Shown here piece after piece: positions 1 to 6,604 of a stretch of 11,907 nucleotides of DNA (the stretch's first letter is position 1; every line of letters begins with the position of its first letter). The DNA is taken from positions 1 to 11,907 of the forward strand of contig CAZJBP010000116.1 in the NCBI GenBank assembly GCA_964544115.1, given 5' to 3'. Source of the stretch: CAZJBP01 sp964544115 (GTDB lineage Bacteria; Verrucomicrobiota; Kiritimatiellia; UBA8416; JADHWI01). The position numbers and the translations under genes are program-made. The notes under the pieces were generated by a model. That model made no database searches. It was given only the letters and a program-made list of their open reading frames with translations, and had not been told where the DNA came from.

Positions 1-585
1 GTGTGTCATTTGCTCGTAACATCAACTGCACGGACAATCCGCGCCCGCCCGCACCCAAACCAACTTCTCACACTTATGCCAGATACAACACATTGACTGC
101 AAGGATGTTCTGAAATCAGCAGCATAGGTGAAGCCCTATGGCTGAAGGAGACGCCATCCGTTAGAAAGGCAGAGCCCGACGGGGGGTGGCCACGAACTGC
201 CTGGTTCAGGCCCTTTGAGAGAAATAGACGGGCTTCTCAGTGGCCAGCAATTCACCCCAAAAACCCTCACGCGGGACACCCCAGCCCTGATCAAACCGCC
301 TGAACGGCCCGATGGAATACGGCTATCCGATTGACCTGGCAGGCTTTATGCCGCAATGACGGCAGCATTGTATTTGAATACCATTCCCGGCGAAACAGGG
401 CATACGCCTTTGTGACCCTCACCAACGAGCTCAGCGCCCATTCCCAGGGATGAGACTGGAGGCCTATGGTAGCTGCAACATGCTGAAGTACATAAGCTTG
501 TAATGACGGAAAAGGACCGCCGTATAGGGAACTGGTATAACCATGTTATGTCCGAGCAACCGGCCCCTATCCCCAAGTCGCCGGA
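1..585. other. Intergenic stretch with no supported gene
   Basis: I see no convincing gene here. The short open frames on both strands have no recognisable motifs, no good ribosome binding site and many competing frames. A perfect 6-bp inverted repeat (CATAGG at 123-128 and CCTATG at 135-140) could form a small hairpin, but no T-run follows on either strand. The segment lies downstream of the leftward GH32-like gene and should contain its transcript end, yet no strong intrinsic terminator is evident. It may hold decayed coding sequence or untranslated space belonging to a gene beyond the left edge. Confidence 0.5.
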
Positions 586-2649
586 TCATTTCAGCGGCCG
601 GACTTCGATATTGGAGGCGGCACATCCATCGAAGACGAGGTGGTCGCCCGTCAGCCCCTTACAGCGTGTGGCGATTGTCCGTCGCTCATTGATGCAGACA
701 TCAACAATATCACCCACGAGAACGATATCGAGTTTGGCCGGGCGGTCCAGCCCGTCAACAGCATCTATTTCGGTAAATGGCGCCGCGTAGGAGCGGTCGC
801 CCTCGGGAAACTGAAAAGCCACGGTGCGTTGGACTGGATCGAAGTGAAGCCCCAACCCGCTGCCGGGGGCGTCCGTGCCGCGCAGGCGGAGCGAGAACGG
901 CGTGCCGACCGAGCTGGCCCGGAGTTCGAGCGTAATGCGTGCGTCACGGGGCATCCCGGCTAAGGCAGCCCCCGCCGGCGAGAGAGCGACCGGGTCACCG
1001 CAGGGCGGGATCATCTCAGGGACGAACTTAATTCCCAGCATGCCGTCGGCATGCTGGACGAGTTCGTGGACGACGATACTGCCGCCCCAACGGCCCTCGG
1101 GGCCCTCGCCCAACCAGCCGGCGAAGAACGCCCGGCCGTTGAATGCAACGCCCGCCGGGACGTATAGCGGGAAGAGCCGTTCAGGCACATGCGCTGTCCA
1201 CGGGCCCATCGGCGTATGGGAAACCCAGAGGCGACTTTCGATCATGAGGTAGTGCCAACCGTTCCATTCGAAGACGTGGGGGCAGCACCCGACGGCTTCG
1301 TGAAAATGTTTCGGCTGGAGAGTCCACGGGCCATGCACCGGGTCGGTGGCGGTGTAGTCGAGCGTTCCGTTCTTTCCGTCGGGCCAGTTGGTGGGCAACA
1401 CCTGGCCCAAGCCGGGCGTGAGCAGGTGGTACAGCCCCGTTGCCGGATCCAGCATGATATGGGAGTCAAATCCTCGCGGAGGTATCTTGCCCAACTTGGT
1501 GAAGTGAATGCAGTCGCCGCTCTCGGCCAGACAAATGGACAGCTCCTTGTAGGGCGAGTCTTTGTAGTTGCCCCAGGCAGAGAACTCCGCGTAGTAAGCG
1601 TAGACCTTGCCTTGGTATTCAATCAGGCTGCCGGTGCCGTGAGCCGCCTCCCATCCATGCGTAAGTTTGAGCGCCATGGGATGTTCTTCCCAGCGGACCA
1701 GGTCGGCGCTGGACCAGTGTGCCCATTCGTGTGCGCCCCGGCCCCACTTGGAGGCGTGATGATGGCGGTCGAAGAGCCAGAACAAGTGCAGCCGCCCGCC
1801 GTAGGCGAATAACATGCAGTCGCCAGCGCAGGTGTTATGTCCGCGCGGTCGCCAGTATTGCGGCACCGGCTGCTTGGGGCCCAGAATCTCAAGGTCGCGA
1901 CGAGCAACCGTCTCCGGGCCTCCCGAGAGGGCGACGATCTCCTCGTTAGTCAGCGCGCGATTCCACATGGCCACATGGTCGATCAGCCCGTTGAAGCCCG
2001 AGACCTTCTGCCCGTCCTGCCAGGCCGCACCGATCAGGAACGGACCTTGGAACGCGTACAACTCTCCGTGCGGCCATTCGGCATCAACGATAACGCCGTC
2101 CACGAACAGCTCCAGGTTAGGCAGGCGAAAGCGAATGACCACGTCATGCCAGCCGCTTTGGCCGATTACGACCGTCGGGATATTCAGCCTCATGACGCCG
2201 TTAAGGTAGTCGGTGGTGCTGTTGTCGAATTGAGGAGCCGTCGTTCTTTCAGCCGCCGGGGAGGTCCGCCAGACGTACCGGAGTTCGCCGACGACGACGG
2301 ACAAGATGGTTCCGTAGACGTCGTTCGGATCATCCTTGGCCAAGAGCGGGGCGCTCGAGGCTGACGAGGAGTCCTTCATTCGCAGACACAGGGTCATCTC
2401 GTGTCCGGTGAGTCTCAGGGCATCGTTCCCGACGCAGATCCACCCGCCGTTGAAACAAGCTGCGCGACCGTCTCCACCACGTAAGAGCGAGGCAGCACGT
2501 TCCGCGCCATCGAGGGCGAAACCCAGCTTGACGTCGCCGTGAATCGTCAGGCCTTCCGGCTCCGCCATGTGCCAAACTGCGACCGCCTCGTCAAAGACCG
2601 ACTTGATGCTCATTTCTTTGCCCAGTTCTGTGCAACCAGCCACAGCCAT
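586..2649 (-). CDS. LamG-domain glycoside hydrolase of the GH32/GH43 five-bladed-propeller superfamily
   Basis: This is probably an intracellular glycosidase acting on a furanoside-containing oligosaccharide, though activity is uncertain. With the start at 2649 it has 687 residues. Residues about 15-240 look like a LamG/concanavalin-A-like domain (WHMAEP near the start; DGVIVD and FNGLIDHVAMWNRALTNEEI near its end). Residues about 265-540 resemble a GH32 propeller: GDCMLFAYGGRLHLFW (276-291) sits where GH32 has its NDPNG nucleophile motif, making D277 the candidate nucleophile, and WSSADLVRWEEHPMAL matches the GH32 motif after it. GFDSHIMLD (393-401) may be the RDP-type stabiliser. At the usual EC(P) acid/base motif the protein reads CCPHVF (455-460), so the Glu appears replaced by Cys. 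A beta-sandwich-like C-terminus follows (545-687). The open frame extends up to 2724, but that part overlaps a GH2 relic in another frame, so an inner start is preferred: 2649, or 2613 (MSIKSVF). Neither has a strong ribosome binding site. No signal peptide is visible. It is probably co-transcribed with GH172. Confidence 0.8.
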   Translation of the reverse strand: MAVAGCTELGKEMSIKSVFDEAVAVWHMAEPEGLTIHGDVKLGFALDGAERAASLLRGGDGRAACFNGGWICVGNDALRLTGHEMTLCLRMKDSSSASSAPLLAKDDPNDVYGTILSVVVGELRYVWRTSPAAERTTAPQFDNSTTDYLNGVMRLNIPTVVIGQSGWHDVVIRFRLPNLELFVDGVIVDAEWPHGELYAFQGPFLIGAAWQDGQKVSGFNGLIDHVAMWNRALTNEEIVALSGGPETVARRDLEILGPKQPVPQYWRPRGHNTCAGDCMLFAYGGRLHLFWLFDRHHHASKWGRGAHEWAHWSSADLVRWEEHPMALKLTHGWEAAHGTGSLIEYQGKVYAYYAEFSAWGNYKDSPYKELSICLAESGDCIHFTKLGKIPPRGFDSHIMLDPATGLYHLLTPGLGQVLPTNWPDGKNGTLDYTATDPVHGPWTLQPKHFHEAVGCCPHVFEWNGWHYLMIESRLWVSHTPMGPWTAHVPERLFPLYVPAGVAFNGRAFFAGWLGEGPEGRWGGSIVVHELVQHADGMLGIKFVPEMIPPCGDPVALSPAGAALAGMPRDARITLELRASSVGTPFSLRLRGTDAPGSGLGLHFDPVQRTVAFQFPEGDRSYAAPFTEIDAVDGLDRPAKLDIVLVGDIVDVCINERRTIATRCKGLTGDHLVFDGCAASNIEVRPLK

Positions 2650-2671
2650 GATTCTATTGTCTTTCACAAGA

Positions 2672-2920
2672 TCACTGCTCGTAAAGATACTCGTCCTGAA
2701 CAAGGAAACCCGCTTCGTCGGCAAGCTCGTACCATCTCTCTGGCGGCTGGCAGATGGAGAACCGGAATGAATTCAACTGCACATCTTTGAACTGCGTATA
2801 CAGCTTGCGGACTCACGCCTCATTCCATGCCTTGTTGCCACGCTGGGGGTCCTCGAAGAACCGGAAGCGCGTGATGTTCGAGCCAAGCATGAAGTACGTC
2901 TTGCCGTTCTTTGGTTGAGA
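2672..2920 (-). pseudogene. Remnant of a GH2-type glycosidase (sugar-binding/TIM-barrel junction)
   Basis: The minus strand between the GH172 and GH32-like genes reads in one frame as a fragment typical of GH2 beta-glycosidases. NGKTYFMLGSNITRF corresponds to the 'NGKP..LRG.N' entry into the TIM barrel, FRFFEDPQRG and KAWNEA follow, and then VRKLYTQFKDVQLNSFRF and PPERWYELADEAGFLVQDE correspond to the conserved 'N..R..H.P....Y.LADE.G..V..E' block. An in-frame TGA at 2813-2815 sits where a Trp (TGG) would be expected, between WNEA and VRKLY, and a second stop at 2672-2674 ends the similarity. Only about 83 codons survive of a family usually 600-1000 residues long, so most of the gene is deleted. 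No start codon or ribosome binding site serves the fragment. The flank at 2921-2940 is a short CCCCT/AGGGGG-rich sequence that may mark the deletion or insertion junction. Assignment rests on motif recognition and is fairly secure at family level only. Confidence 0.72.
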
Positions 2921-2931
2921 GTGCCCCCTCC

Positions 2932-4122
2932 TTAAATAGGGGACGCGTGGGAATTGACGGTGTGAGCTTCTGGCAATGCGTTAACGCGTGATAACACATC
3001 GGCCAAAGGCGGAAGGCCATTTTCGGGTCGATCAAGATAGAAGTACGCTGTCGCACACCAATCATCCTGACGCAAGAAGTGAAGCGCGTCATCGTCAGCC
3101 ACAAGGGAATCGTTCAGCTTAATCGGGTGAGTGTGCTCCCGAGCTTTAATGAATTCCATATTCCCTTTATGGACCACGGTAATTTCCGGCTCGTCAACAA
3201 GGCCACTTACAACCTTTTCTTTCAACTTTCCAGCCGTAGTGCAGCCAATCTGTTCCATCGTCACACAGCAGTCCTGATGAAAGTAGATCGGGTCATGGGC
3301 GTGAAAGCGATAAAAGCATGCCTGATTGTCATCGATATAAGGGCAACCGTGATATAGGTGAACCCCCTTGGTCATGCCCCAAGAGGTACACATATAGTCC
3401 TCGCTGCCAGTACCAACCAACGTCGGCCACTCACGGTCGCCATCGAGGAAGATGTTTACCTCCCCCTCACCCCACCACGCGAAATCTTTGAGCTTAGGAT
3501 TGTAGATTACACCGATGTTTGCCCCGAGATACACTCCTGCGCCGGCGACACGCGGAAGTATTTTGAAATCATCTCCACAAAGCGTCGGGTTCTGCCGGTG
3601 CCAGGATGAATGAAAATAGAACATATCTTCAGGATCCAGCTTTTGCAGGCAGACATCGATGGTGTAAATCAACCCCCATAGGTCGGTATTGCTTTCGTTG
3701 GTAATCGTCACCTTTGCGTGCTTGAGGAATGGCATGTGGATGTAACTGTTGTAGGCACGGCTTTCCGGACATGAAAAGAAGACATTGCTGTAATCACACA
3801 CAACACCGTTTGCCACGCCGAAGAAATCACCCAACGGTGCGCTGACAGCCGCGGTGTCAGCGCCATCCCAATAGATATCGATTCTCAAACTGCGAAGCAT
3901 AATCGGATCGCGCTTTGATGGTGTTACCCAAATATGGCGGATCACCCCCATTCCGTCGAAGTCCATGAGCACTTTGGTTTCATTGGCAAGAACGGGCTCC
4001 AGGAAATGTCCTTTGGCGCCCTTATTCTCCATCCCGCCTTTACCTTTGAGACCGTGGCGGTTCTCAAAATTGATCCACCTGATCTTGCGCTTCTCCGGTT
4101 GCTTCCAAAACAGTTCAGCCAT
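2932..4122 (-). CDS. GH172 (DUF2961) family glycoside hydrolase
   Basis: This is a DUF2961-type enzyme, now family GH172, whose known members are alpha-D-fructofuranosidases (difructose dianhydride I synthase/hydrolase) and D-arabinofuranosidases acting on furanosides by a retaining mechanism. The 396-residue protein shows the family hallmarks: an N-terminal SFENxxG-like INFENRHGLKGKGG (17-30), GHFLEPV, GVIRHIWVTP (59-68), APLGDFFGVANG (95-106), the acidic WWGEGEVNIFLDGD (216-229) and GTGSEDY (237-243). Glu219/Glu221 and Glu241 are the best candidates for the catalytic pair, by analogy with the two glutamates of characterised members. The C-terminus is complete-looking, with FYLDRPENGLPPL. 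No signal peptide is visible, which suggests a cytoplasmic enzyme. The ATG at 4122 has a strong ribosome binding site (AAAGGAG, 7 nt upstream). It is the first gene of the leftward unit; a GH2 relic and the GH32-like gene follow. The exact substrate cannot be read from sequence. Confidence 0.93.
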   Translation of the reverse strand: MAELFWKQPEKRKIRWINFENRHGLKGKGGMENKGAKGHFLEPVLANETKVLMDFDGMGVIRHIWVTPSKRDPIMLRSLRIDIYWDGADTAAVSAPLGDFFGVANGVVCDYSNVFFSCPESRAYNSYIHMPFLKHAKVTITNESNTDLWGLIYTIDVCLQKLDPEDMFYFHSSWHRQNPTLCGDDFKILPRVAGAGVYLGANIGVIYNPKLKDFAWWGEGEVNIFLDGDREWPTLVGTGSEDYMCTSWGMTKGVHLYHGCPYIDDNQACFYRFHAHDPIYFHQDCCVTMEQIGCTTAGKLKEKVVSGLVDEPEITVVHKGNMEFIKAREHTHPIKLNDSLVADDDALHFLRQDDWCATAYFYLDRPENGLPPLADVLSRVNALPEAHTVNSHASPI

Positions 4123-4162
4123 TTCGCATCTCCTTTAGATTCGATCGCCGGTTCTTATTAGT

Positions 4163-4192
4163 AACATATTGTGCACCGCTGTACGGTGTAAA
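4163..4192 (-). promoter_or_regulatory. Candidate sigma-70-type promoter of the GH172 unit
   Basis: On the minus strand, TTTACA (complement of 4187-4192, five of six matches to TTGACA) is followed after 18 nt by TATGTT (complement of 4163-4168, four of six matches to TATAAT). This lies about 40 nt upstream of the GH172 start codon and its ribosome binding site. The box match and placement are reasonable, but promoter rules in this lineage are unknown. Confidence 0.4.
4172..4190. promoter_or_regulatory. Inverted repeat in the GH172 promoter spacer (possible operator)
   Basis: CACCG and CGGTG (4074-style arms at 4174-4178 and 4184-4188) are separated by CTGTA, and the outermost T/A pair (4172 and 4190) also matches with one mismatch between. 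The repeat occupies most of the spacer between the proposed -35 and -10 boxes, where a bound repressor would block RNA polymerase. Its size and symmetry would suit a LacI- or GntR-type sugar regulator, but no such regulator is encoded in this window. Confidence 0.35.
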
Positions 4193-4285
4193 TAGTTTCT
4201 AGCCAGAGCGGTGCGCAGCGGAACCTGCGGCCACCGGCGGATTGTGGCGCGGGCACTGTTCTGGGGCTTGGACCTAGAGCACCAT

Positions 4286-4344
4286 CTTGTGTGTCTTTGT
4301 GCGCCCCCTTGTGCGCGCCGTCGAGGAAAGCCCTGTAATCATTC
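4286..4344 (+). repeat. CTTTGTG-type dispersed repeat, left copy flanking hipBA
   Basis: This segment resembles a second copy at 6267-6325 in the same orientation. The core GTCTTTGTGCGCC, 3 variable bases, then TTGTGCGCGCC is identical apart from the three middle bases, and the similarity continues through GGAAAG.CCTGTAA.CATT. Inside the repeat, TTGTG recurs three times at roughly 10-14-base intervals. It resembles the short CTTTGTG-rich (complement CACAAAG) repeats scattered through many environmental bacterial genomes. The two copies bracket the hipB-hipA operon, so it may be a boundary or recombination site. Confidence 0.6.
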
Positions 4345-4415
4345 ACCAATTCATGGTTTAAAGGTCCAGCATGCCCATGATGCGGGAACACCATTCTCTA
4401 TGCAGATTGCATAAG

Positions 4416-4431
4416 AGGCGCTGTAGCGCCT
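4416..4431. repeat. Perfect 7-bp inverted repeat (AGGCGCT-GT-AGCGCCT)
   Basis: A perfect palindrome with a 2-nt centre, followed on the plus strand by TTTAATAA. It could be a short hairpin terminator insulating hipBA from upstream plus-strand transcription, or a protein-binding site in the divergent region between GH172 and hipB. The T-run is too short for a confident terminator call. Confidence 0.4.
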
Positions 4432-4451
4432 TTAATAAGCACGTTTGGCCT

Positions 4452-4477
4452 ATAACAGGCATGATGCCGCCTGTTAT
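4452..4477. promoter_or_regulatory. Probable HipB operator: 9-bp inverted repeat with 8-bp spacer
   Basis: ATAACAGGC (4452-4460), eight bases, then GCCTGTTAT (4469-4477) form a perfect inverted repeat. It ends three bases before a consensus -35 box and about 55 nt upstream of hipB. Known HipB operators in Escherichia coli have inverted arms separated by eight bases (TATCC-N8-GGATA); the arm sequence differs here but the spacing is the same. This supports autoregulation of the operon by HipB or the HipBA complex. Confidence 0.6.
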
Positions 4478-4480
4478 GAG

Positions 4481-4509
4481 TTGACATTATGTAGCGTATC
4501 CGTCACTGT
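4481..4509 (+). promoter_or_regulatory. Candidate hipBA promoter (consensus -35, weak -10)
   Basis: A perfect TTGACA lies at 4481-4486. At the usual 17-nt spacing the -10 position reads CACTGT (4504-4509), a poor match, so the promoter would be weak or rely on a different -10 rule. It lies directly after the inverted repeat at 4452-4477 and about 25 nt before the hipB ribosome binding site. Confidence 0.4.
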
Positions 4510-4532
4510 TCAATCGCAATCGGAGGTGCGTG

Positions 4533-4862
4533 ATGGGTCTTGCGGAATCAAGCGACAAGGCCGCGATGGCGCTGATCGGGGCGCGCATCCAGAGAGAGCG
4601 GCTCAACCAAAACCTGACGCAGCAGGCGCTGGCCCAACGTGCAGGTATCGGCGTGCGCACCGTTCGGTCCTTGGAAGCGGGACAGAAGCCGACTGTTGAG
4701 ACGCTGATCCGGGCGCTCCGAGGTCTCGGCAAACTGGGCACGATAGATGCCTTCCTGCCGGAACCAGGACTCAGCCCCCTGCAGCTAGCCAGGCTCCAAG
4801 GTCGCGAGCGACAGCGGGCGAGCGGGCGGCGACAGGCCCCGCCCAGCAAGGATGGGGAGTAG
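4533..4862 (+). CDS. hipB: HipB-like XRE-family antitoxin/repressor
   Basis: This is the DNA-binding antitoxin of a HipBA toxin-antitoxin pair. It would bind and neutralise the HipA kinase next door and repress the operon. The 109-residue protein has an XRE/Cro-type helix-turn-helix over about residues 13-65, with LTQQALAQRAGIGVRTVRSLE (28-48) as the recognition unit, followed by FLPEPGLSPLQLARLQGRERQ and a basic, Ser/Pro-containing tail, a C-terminal pattern common in HipA-linked XRE antitoxins. The ATG at 4533 is preferred over the GTG at 4530 because GGAGG (4522-4526) then lies 6 nt upstream, a normal distance. The gene ends 3 nt before hipA, so the two are co-transcribed. A candidate operator and -35 box lie just upstream. 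Confidence 0.88.
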   Translation: MGLAESSDKAAMALIGARIQRERLNQNLTQQALAQRAGIGVRTVRSLEAGQKPTVETLIRALRGLGKLGTIDAFLPEPGLSPLQLARLQGRERQRASGRRQAPPSKDGE

Positions 4863-4865
4863 CCG

Positions 4866-6173
4866 ATGGCCAATCTCCGGAGAGTCAATGTGGCCACCGT
4901 GCGGCTTTGGTCTCGGGACGTGGGTGCCGTAGCGTGGGACGCCAAGCGTGGCCTCGGTGCGTTTGAGTACGAACCAGCCTTTGTTCGACAAGGGATTGAA
5001 GTCGCCCCCCTGACCATGCCATTGCGTCCCGGCGTGATGACCTTCCCTGCATTGAACCGCGAAACGTTCCACGGTCTACCGGGCATGCTTGCAGATGCCC
5101 TGCCGGACCGGTTCGGCAACCGGATCATTGACGCGTGGCTGGCGCGCCAGGGCCGCAATGCGAGCGACTTCACGCCTGTAGAGCGACTATGCTACATGGG
5201 CGTCCGCGGCATGGGCGCGCTGGAATTCAAGCCAGCCATTGGCCCCCTGACCACAAAGGCGATTCCTATTGAAGTGGCCGAACTCACCAAGCTTGTTGCC
5301 GACATCTTCCGCCATCGGACAGACTGGGTCGTCAACCTCAGAGGAAGCAAAGCCGATGCGCTCAACACCATTATCCGTGTGGGCACGTCGGCGGGAGGGA
5401 ACCGGGCCAAGGCGGTGATCGCGTGGAACCCGAAGACGCATGAAGTTCGATCAGGCCAGGCAGCCTTACCACCCGGTTTCGAGGCATGGATGCTGAAGTT
5501 CGACGGGGTGGCGGATAAAGCGCTGGGGGATCCGCATGGCTTTGGGCGGGTGGAATACGCCTATCACCAGATGGCTCTGAAGGCAGGGATCACGATGACC
5601 CGCTGCTTCCTGTTGGAGGAGGGCGGCCGGGCGCACTTCATGACCAGACGTTTTGACCGGGATGACGATGGCGGCAAGATCCACGTACAGTCCCTGTGCG
5701 CGCTGGCGCATTACGATTTCAACGCGGCGGGTGAGTATGGCTATGAACAGGCTCTCGCCACGATCCAGCGGCTTAACCTGGGGCATCCCGCGCTGCAGGA
5801 AATGTTCCGGCGAATGGTGTTCAACGTGGTGGCGCGAAATCAGGACGACCATACGCGCAACATCGCTTTCCTGATGGGCCGCGAAGGGACATGGGGCCTA
5901 GCTCCCGCCTTCGACGTGGTCTGGGCATACAACTCGAAAGGCGATTGGACGAACCGCCACCAGATGACAGTCAACGGCAAGCGCGATCACTTCGTCCGCG
6001 CAGATCTCATGGCCGTGGCCGGGACGTTCGGCGTTAAGGGCGGCGCCGAGATCCTCGATGAGGTGGTCGAAGCAGTCGCTGGGTGGAGAGGCATTGCCAA
6101 GGAGTGTGGCGTTGATCCAGAGCTGCTGAAGAGAATTGCCGCCACACATAGGACAACACTCTTGGGGAAGTAG
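4866..6173 (+). CDS. hipA: HipA-family serine/threonine kinase toxin
   Basis: HipA toxins are kinases with a phosphatidylinositol-3/4-kinase-like fold. The E. coli enzyme phosphorylates glutamyl-tRNA synthetase, which halts growth and promotes persistence; the target here is not known. The 435-residue protein is full length and single-chain. Visible landmarks are an N-terminal coupling subdomain (about 10-120, with HGLPGMLADALPDRFGN), the Gly-rich loop VGTSAGGNRAKA (172-183) with Ser175 as a candidate autophosphorylation residue, the nucleotide-pocket Lys in LKFDG (210-214), TRRFDR (260-265), the catalytic-loop NQDDHTRN (325-332), where Asp327 aligns with E. coli Asp309, and the metal-binding APAFD (346-350), where Asp350 aligns with Asp332. 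All key residues are present, so it should be active. GGGGAG lies 6 nt before the ATG. It is the only rightward operon in a leftward CAZyme locus, which suggests insertion. Confidence 0.93.
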   Translation: MANLRRVNVATVRLWSRDVGAVAWDAKRGLGAFEYEPAFVRQGIEVAPLTMPLRPGVMTFPALNRETFHGLPGMLADALPDRFGNRIIDAWLARQGRNASDFTPVERLCYMGVRGMGALEFKPAIGPLTTKAIPIEVAELTKLVADIFRHRTDWVVNLRGSKADALNTIIRVGTSAGGNRAKAVIAWNPKTHEVRSGQAALPPGFEAWMLKFDGVADKALGDPHGFGRVEYAYHQMALKAGITMTRCFLLEEGGRAHFMTRRFDRDDDGGKIHVQSLCALAHYDFNAAGEYGYEQALATIQRLNLGHPALQEMFRRMVFNVVARNQDDHTRNIAFLMGREGTWGLAPAFDVVWAYNSKGDWTNRHQMTVNGKRDHFVRADLMAVAGTFGVKGGAEILDEVVEAVAGWRGIAKECGVDPELLKRIAATHRTTLLGK

Positions 6174-6266
6174 CGACCCAATGGTGCAGGACGGCATCCG
6201 TCGGGACCTCGTCCGCTCAGCCGTTTCCCGGAGCAGCCACTACGCTCCGAGGCACCGATCTTCGCC

Positions 6267-6325
6267 CTTGTGTATGTCTTTGTGCGCCTATTTGTGCGCG
6301 CCATTGCGGAAAGGCCTGTAAACAT
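6267..6325 (+). repeat. CTTTGTG-type dispersed repeat, right copy flanking hipBA
   Basis: Second copy of the repeat described at 4286-4344, in the same orientation. It has small indels at its 5' end (CTTGTGTATGTC against CTTGTGTGTC) but a conserved core, and the similarity fades after CCTGTAAACATT. The divergence between copies suggests an old duplication or two members of a genome-wide repeat family rather than a fresh target-site duplication. Confidence 0.6.
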
Positions 6326-6369
6326 TGGCTGATCCAGTTGCTTCAAATCCAACCCCCGCTACCAATGAA

Positions 6370-6407
6370 AATCTTCCCTGGTTCCGAAAGGAACCGGGGA
6401 TTTTTTT
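6370..6407 (+). terminator. Strong intrinsic terminator downstream of hipBA
   Basis: CCCTGGTTCC (6376-6385), a GAAA tetraloop, and GGAACCGGGG (6390-6399) form a 10-bp stem with one G-U pair, followed by A and seven T (6401-6407). It is well placed to end rightward hipBA transcription, about 200 nt after hipA. Read on the minus strand the same stem is followed only by AAGATTTT, so it may also weakly end the leftward GH43 transcript. Confidence 0.85.
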
Positions 6408-6604
6408 ACCCATAACCCCTTGAAGCGACGATATTTCTCGTCAAACCGCCGAAAACCCTCCTCGATTGGCCATTTTCGGGGGTTCTTGGCTTCCGGATGA
6501 TTCTCCGGATGATCCGACACTCCAGAAGACGGGTTTTGGGCGATTCGTACTGGTAGACCGAGGGTAATCACGGCGACACGCATCGGCCCGGGGGCGATGA
6601 AGAA

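Larger units (their letters stand above)
6174..6604. other. Convergent intergenic region between hipA and the GH43 gene
   Basis: No gene is supported here. The region holds a small GACGG-CAT-CCGTC hairpin (6190-6202) just past hipA, the right copy of the flanking repeat and the intrinsic terminator (both listed separately). Further right is a 10-bp direct repeat TCCGGATGAT, present twice two bases apart around 6493-6515. A 74-codon minus-strand frame (6359-6583) runs straight through the terminator stem and has no recognisable motif. Confidence 0.5.

Noticed and set aside
346..576. 76-codon minus-strand open frame left of the GH32-like gene
   Set aside because: No recognisable motif and no good ribosome binding site; competing frames in the same stretch are equally open.
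2650..2724. Upstream extension of the GH32-like gene to a start at 2724
   Set aside because: These 25 codons are the GH2 relic read in a different frame; they show no family similarity and no ribosome binding site.
4286..4344. CRISPR-like or tandem-repeat array
   Set aside because: Only two distant copies of the repeat occur in the window, and the inner TTGTG units are too short and irregular for a CRISPR array.
4286..6325. Insertion sequence or transposon carrying hipBA
   Set aside because: No transposase or integrase is present, and the flanking repeats are direct and diverged rather than terminal inverted repeats; kept only as a possible recombination cassette.
6359..6583. 74-codon minus-strand open frame between hipA and GH43
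   Set aside because: It reads through the terminator stem, lacks a clear ribosome binding site and has no motif; it could be a tiny gene but nothing supports it.
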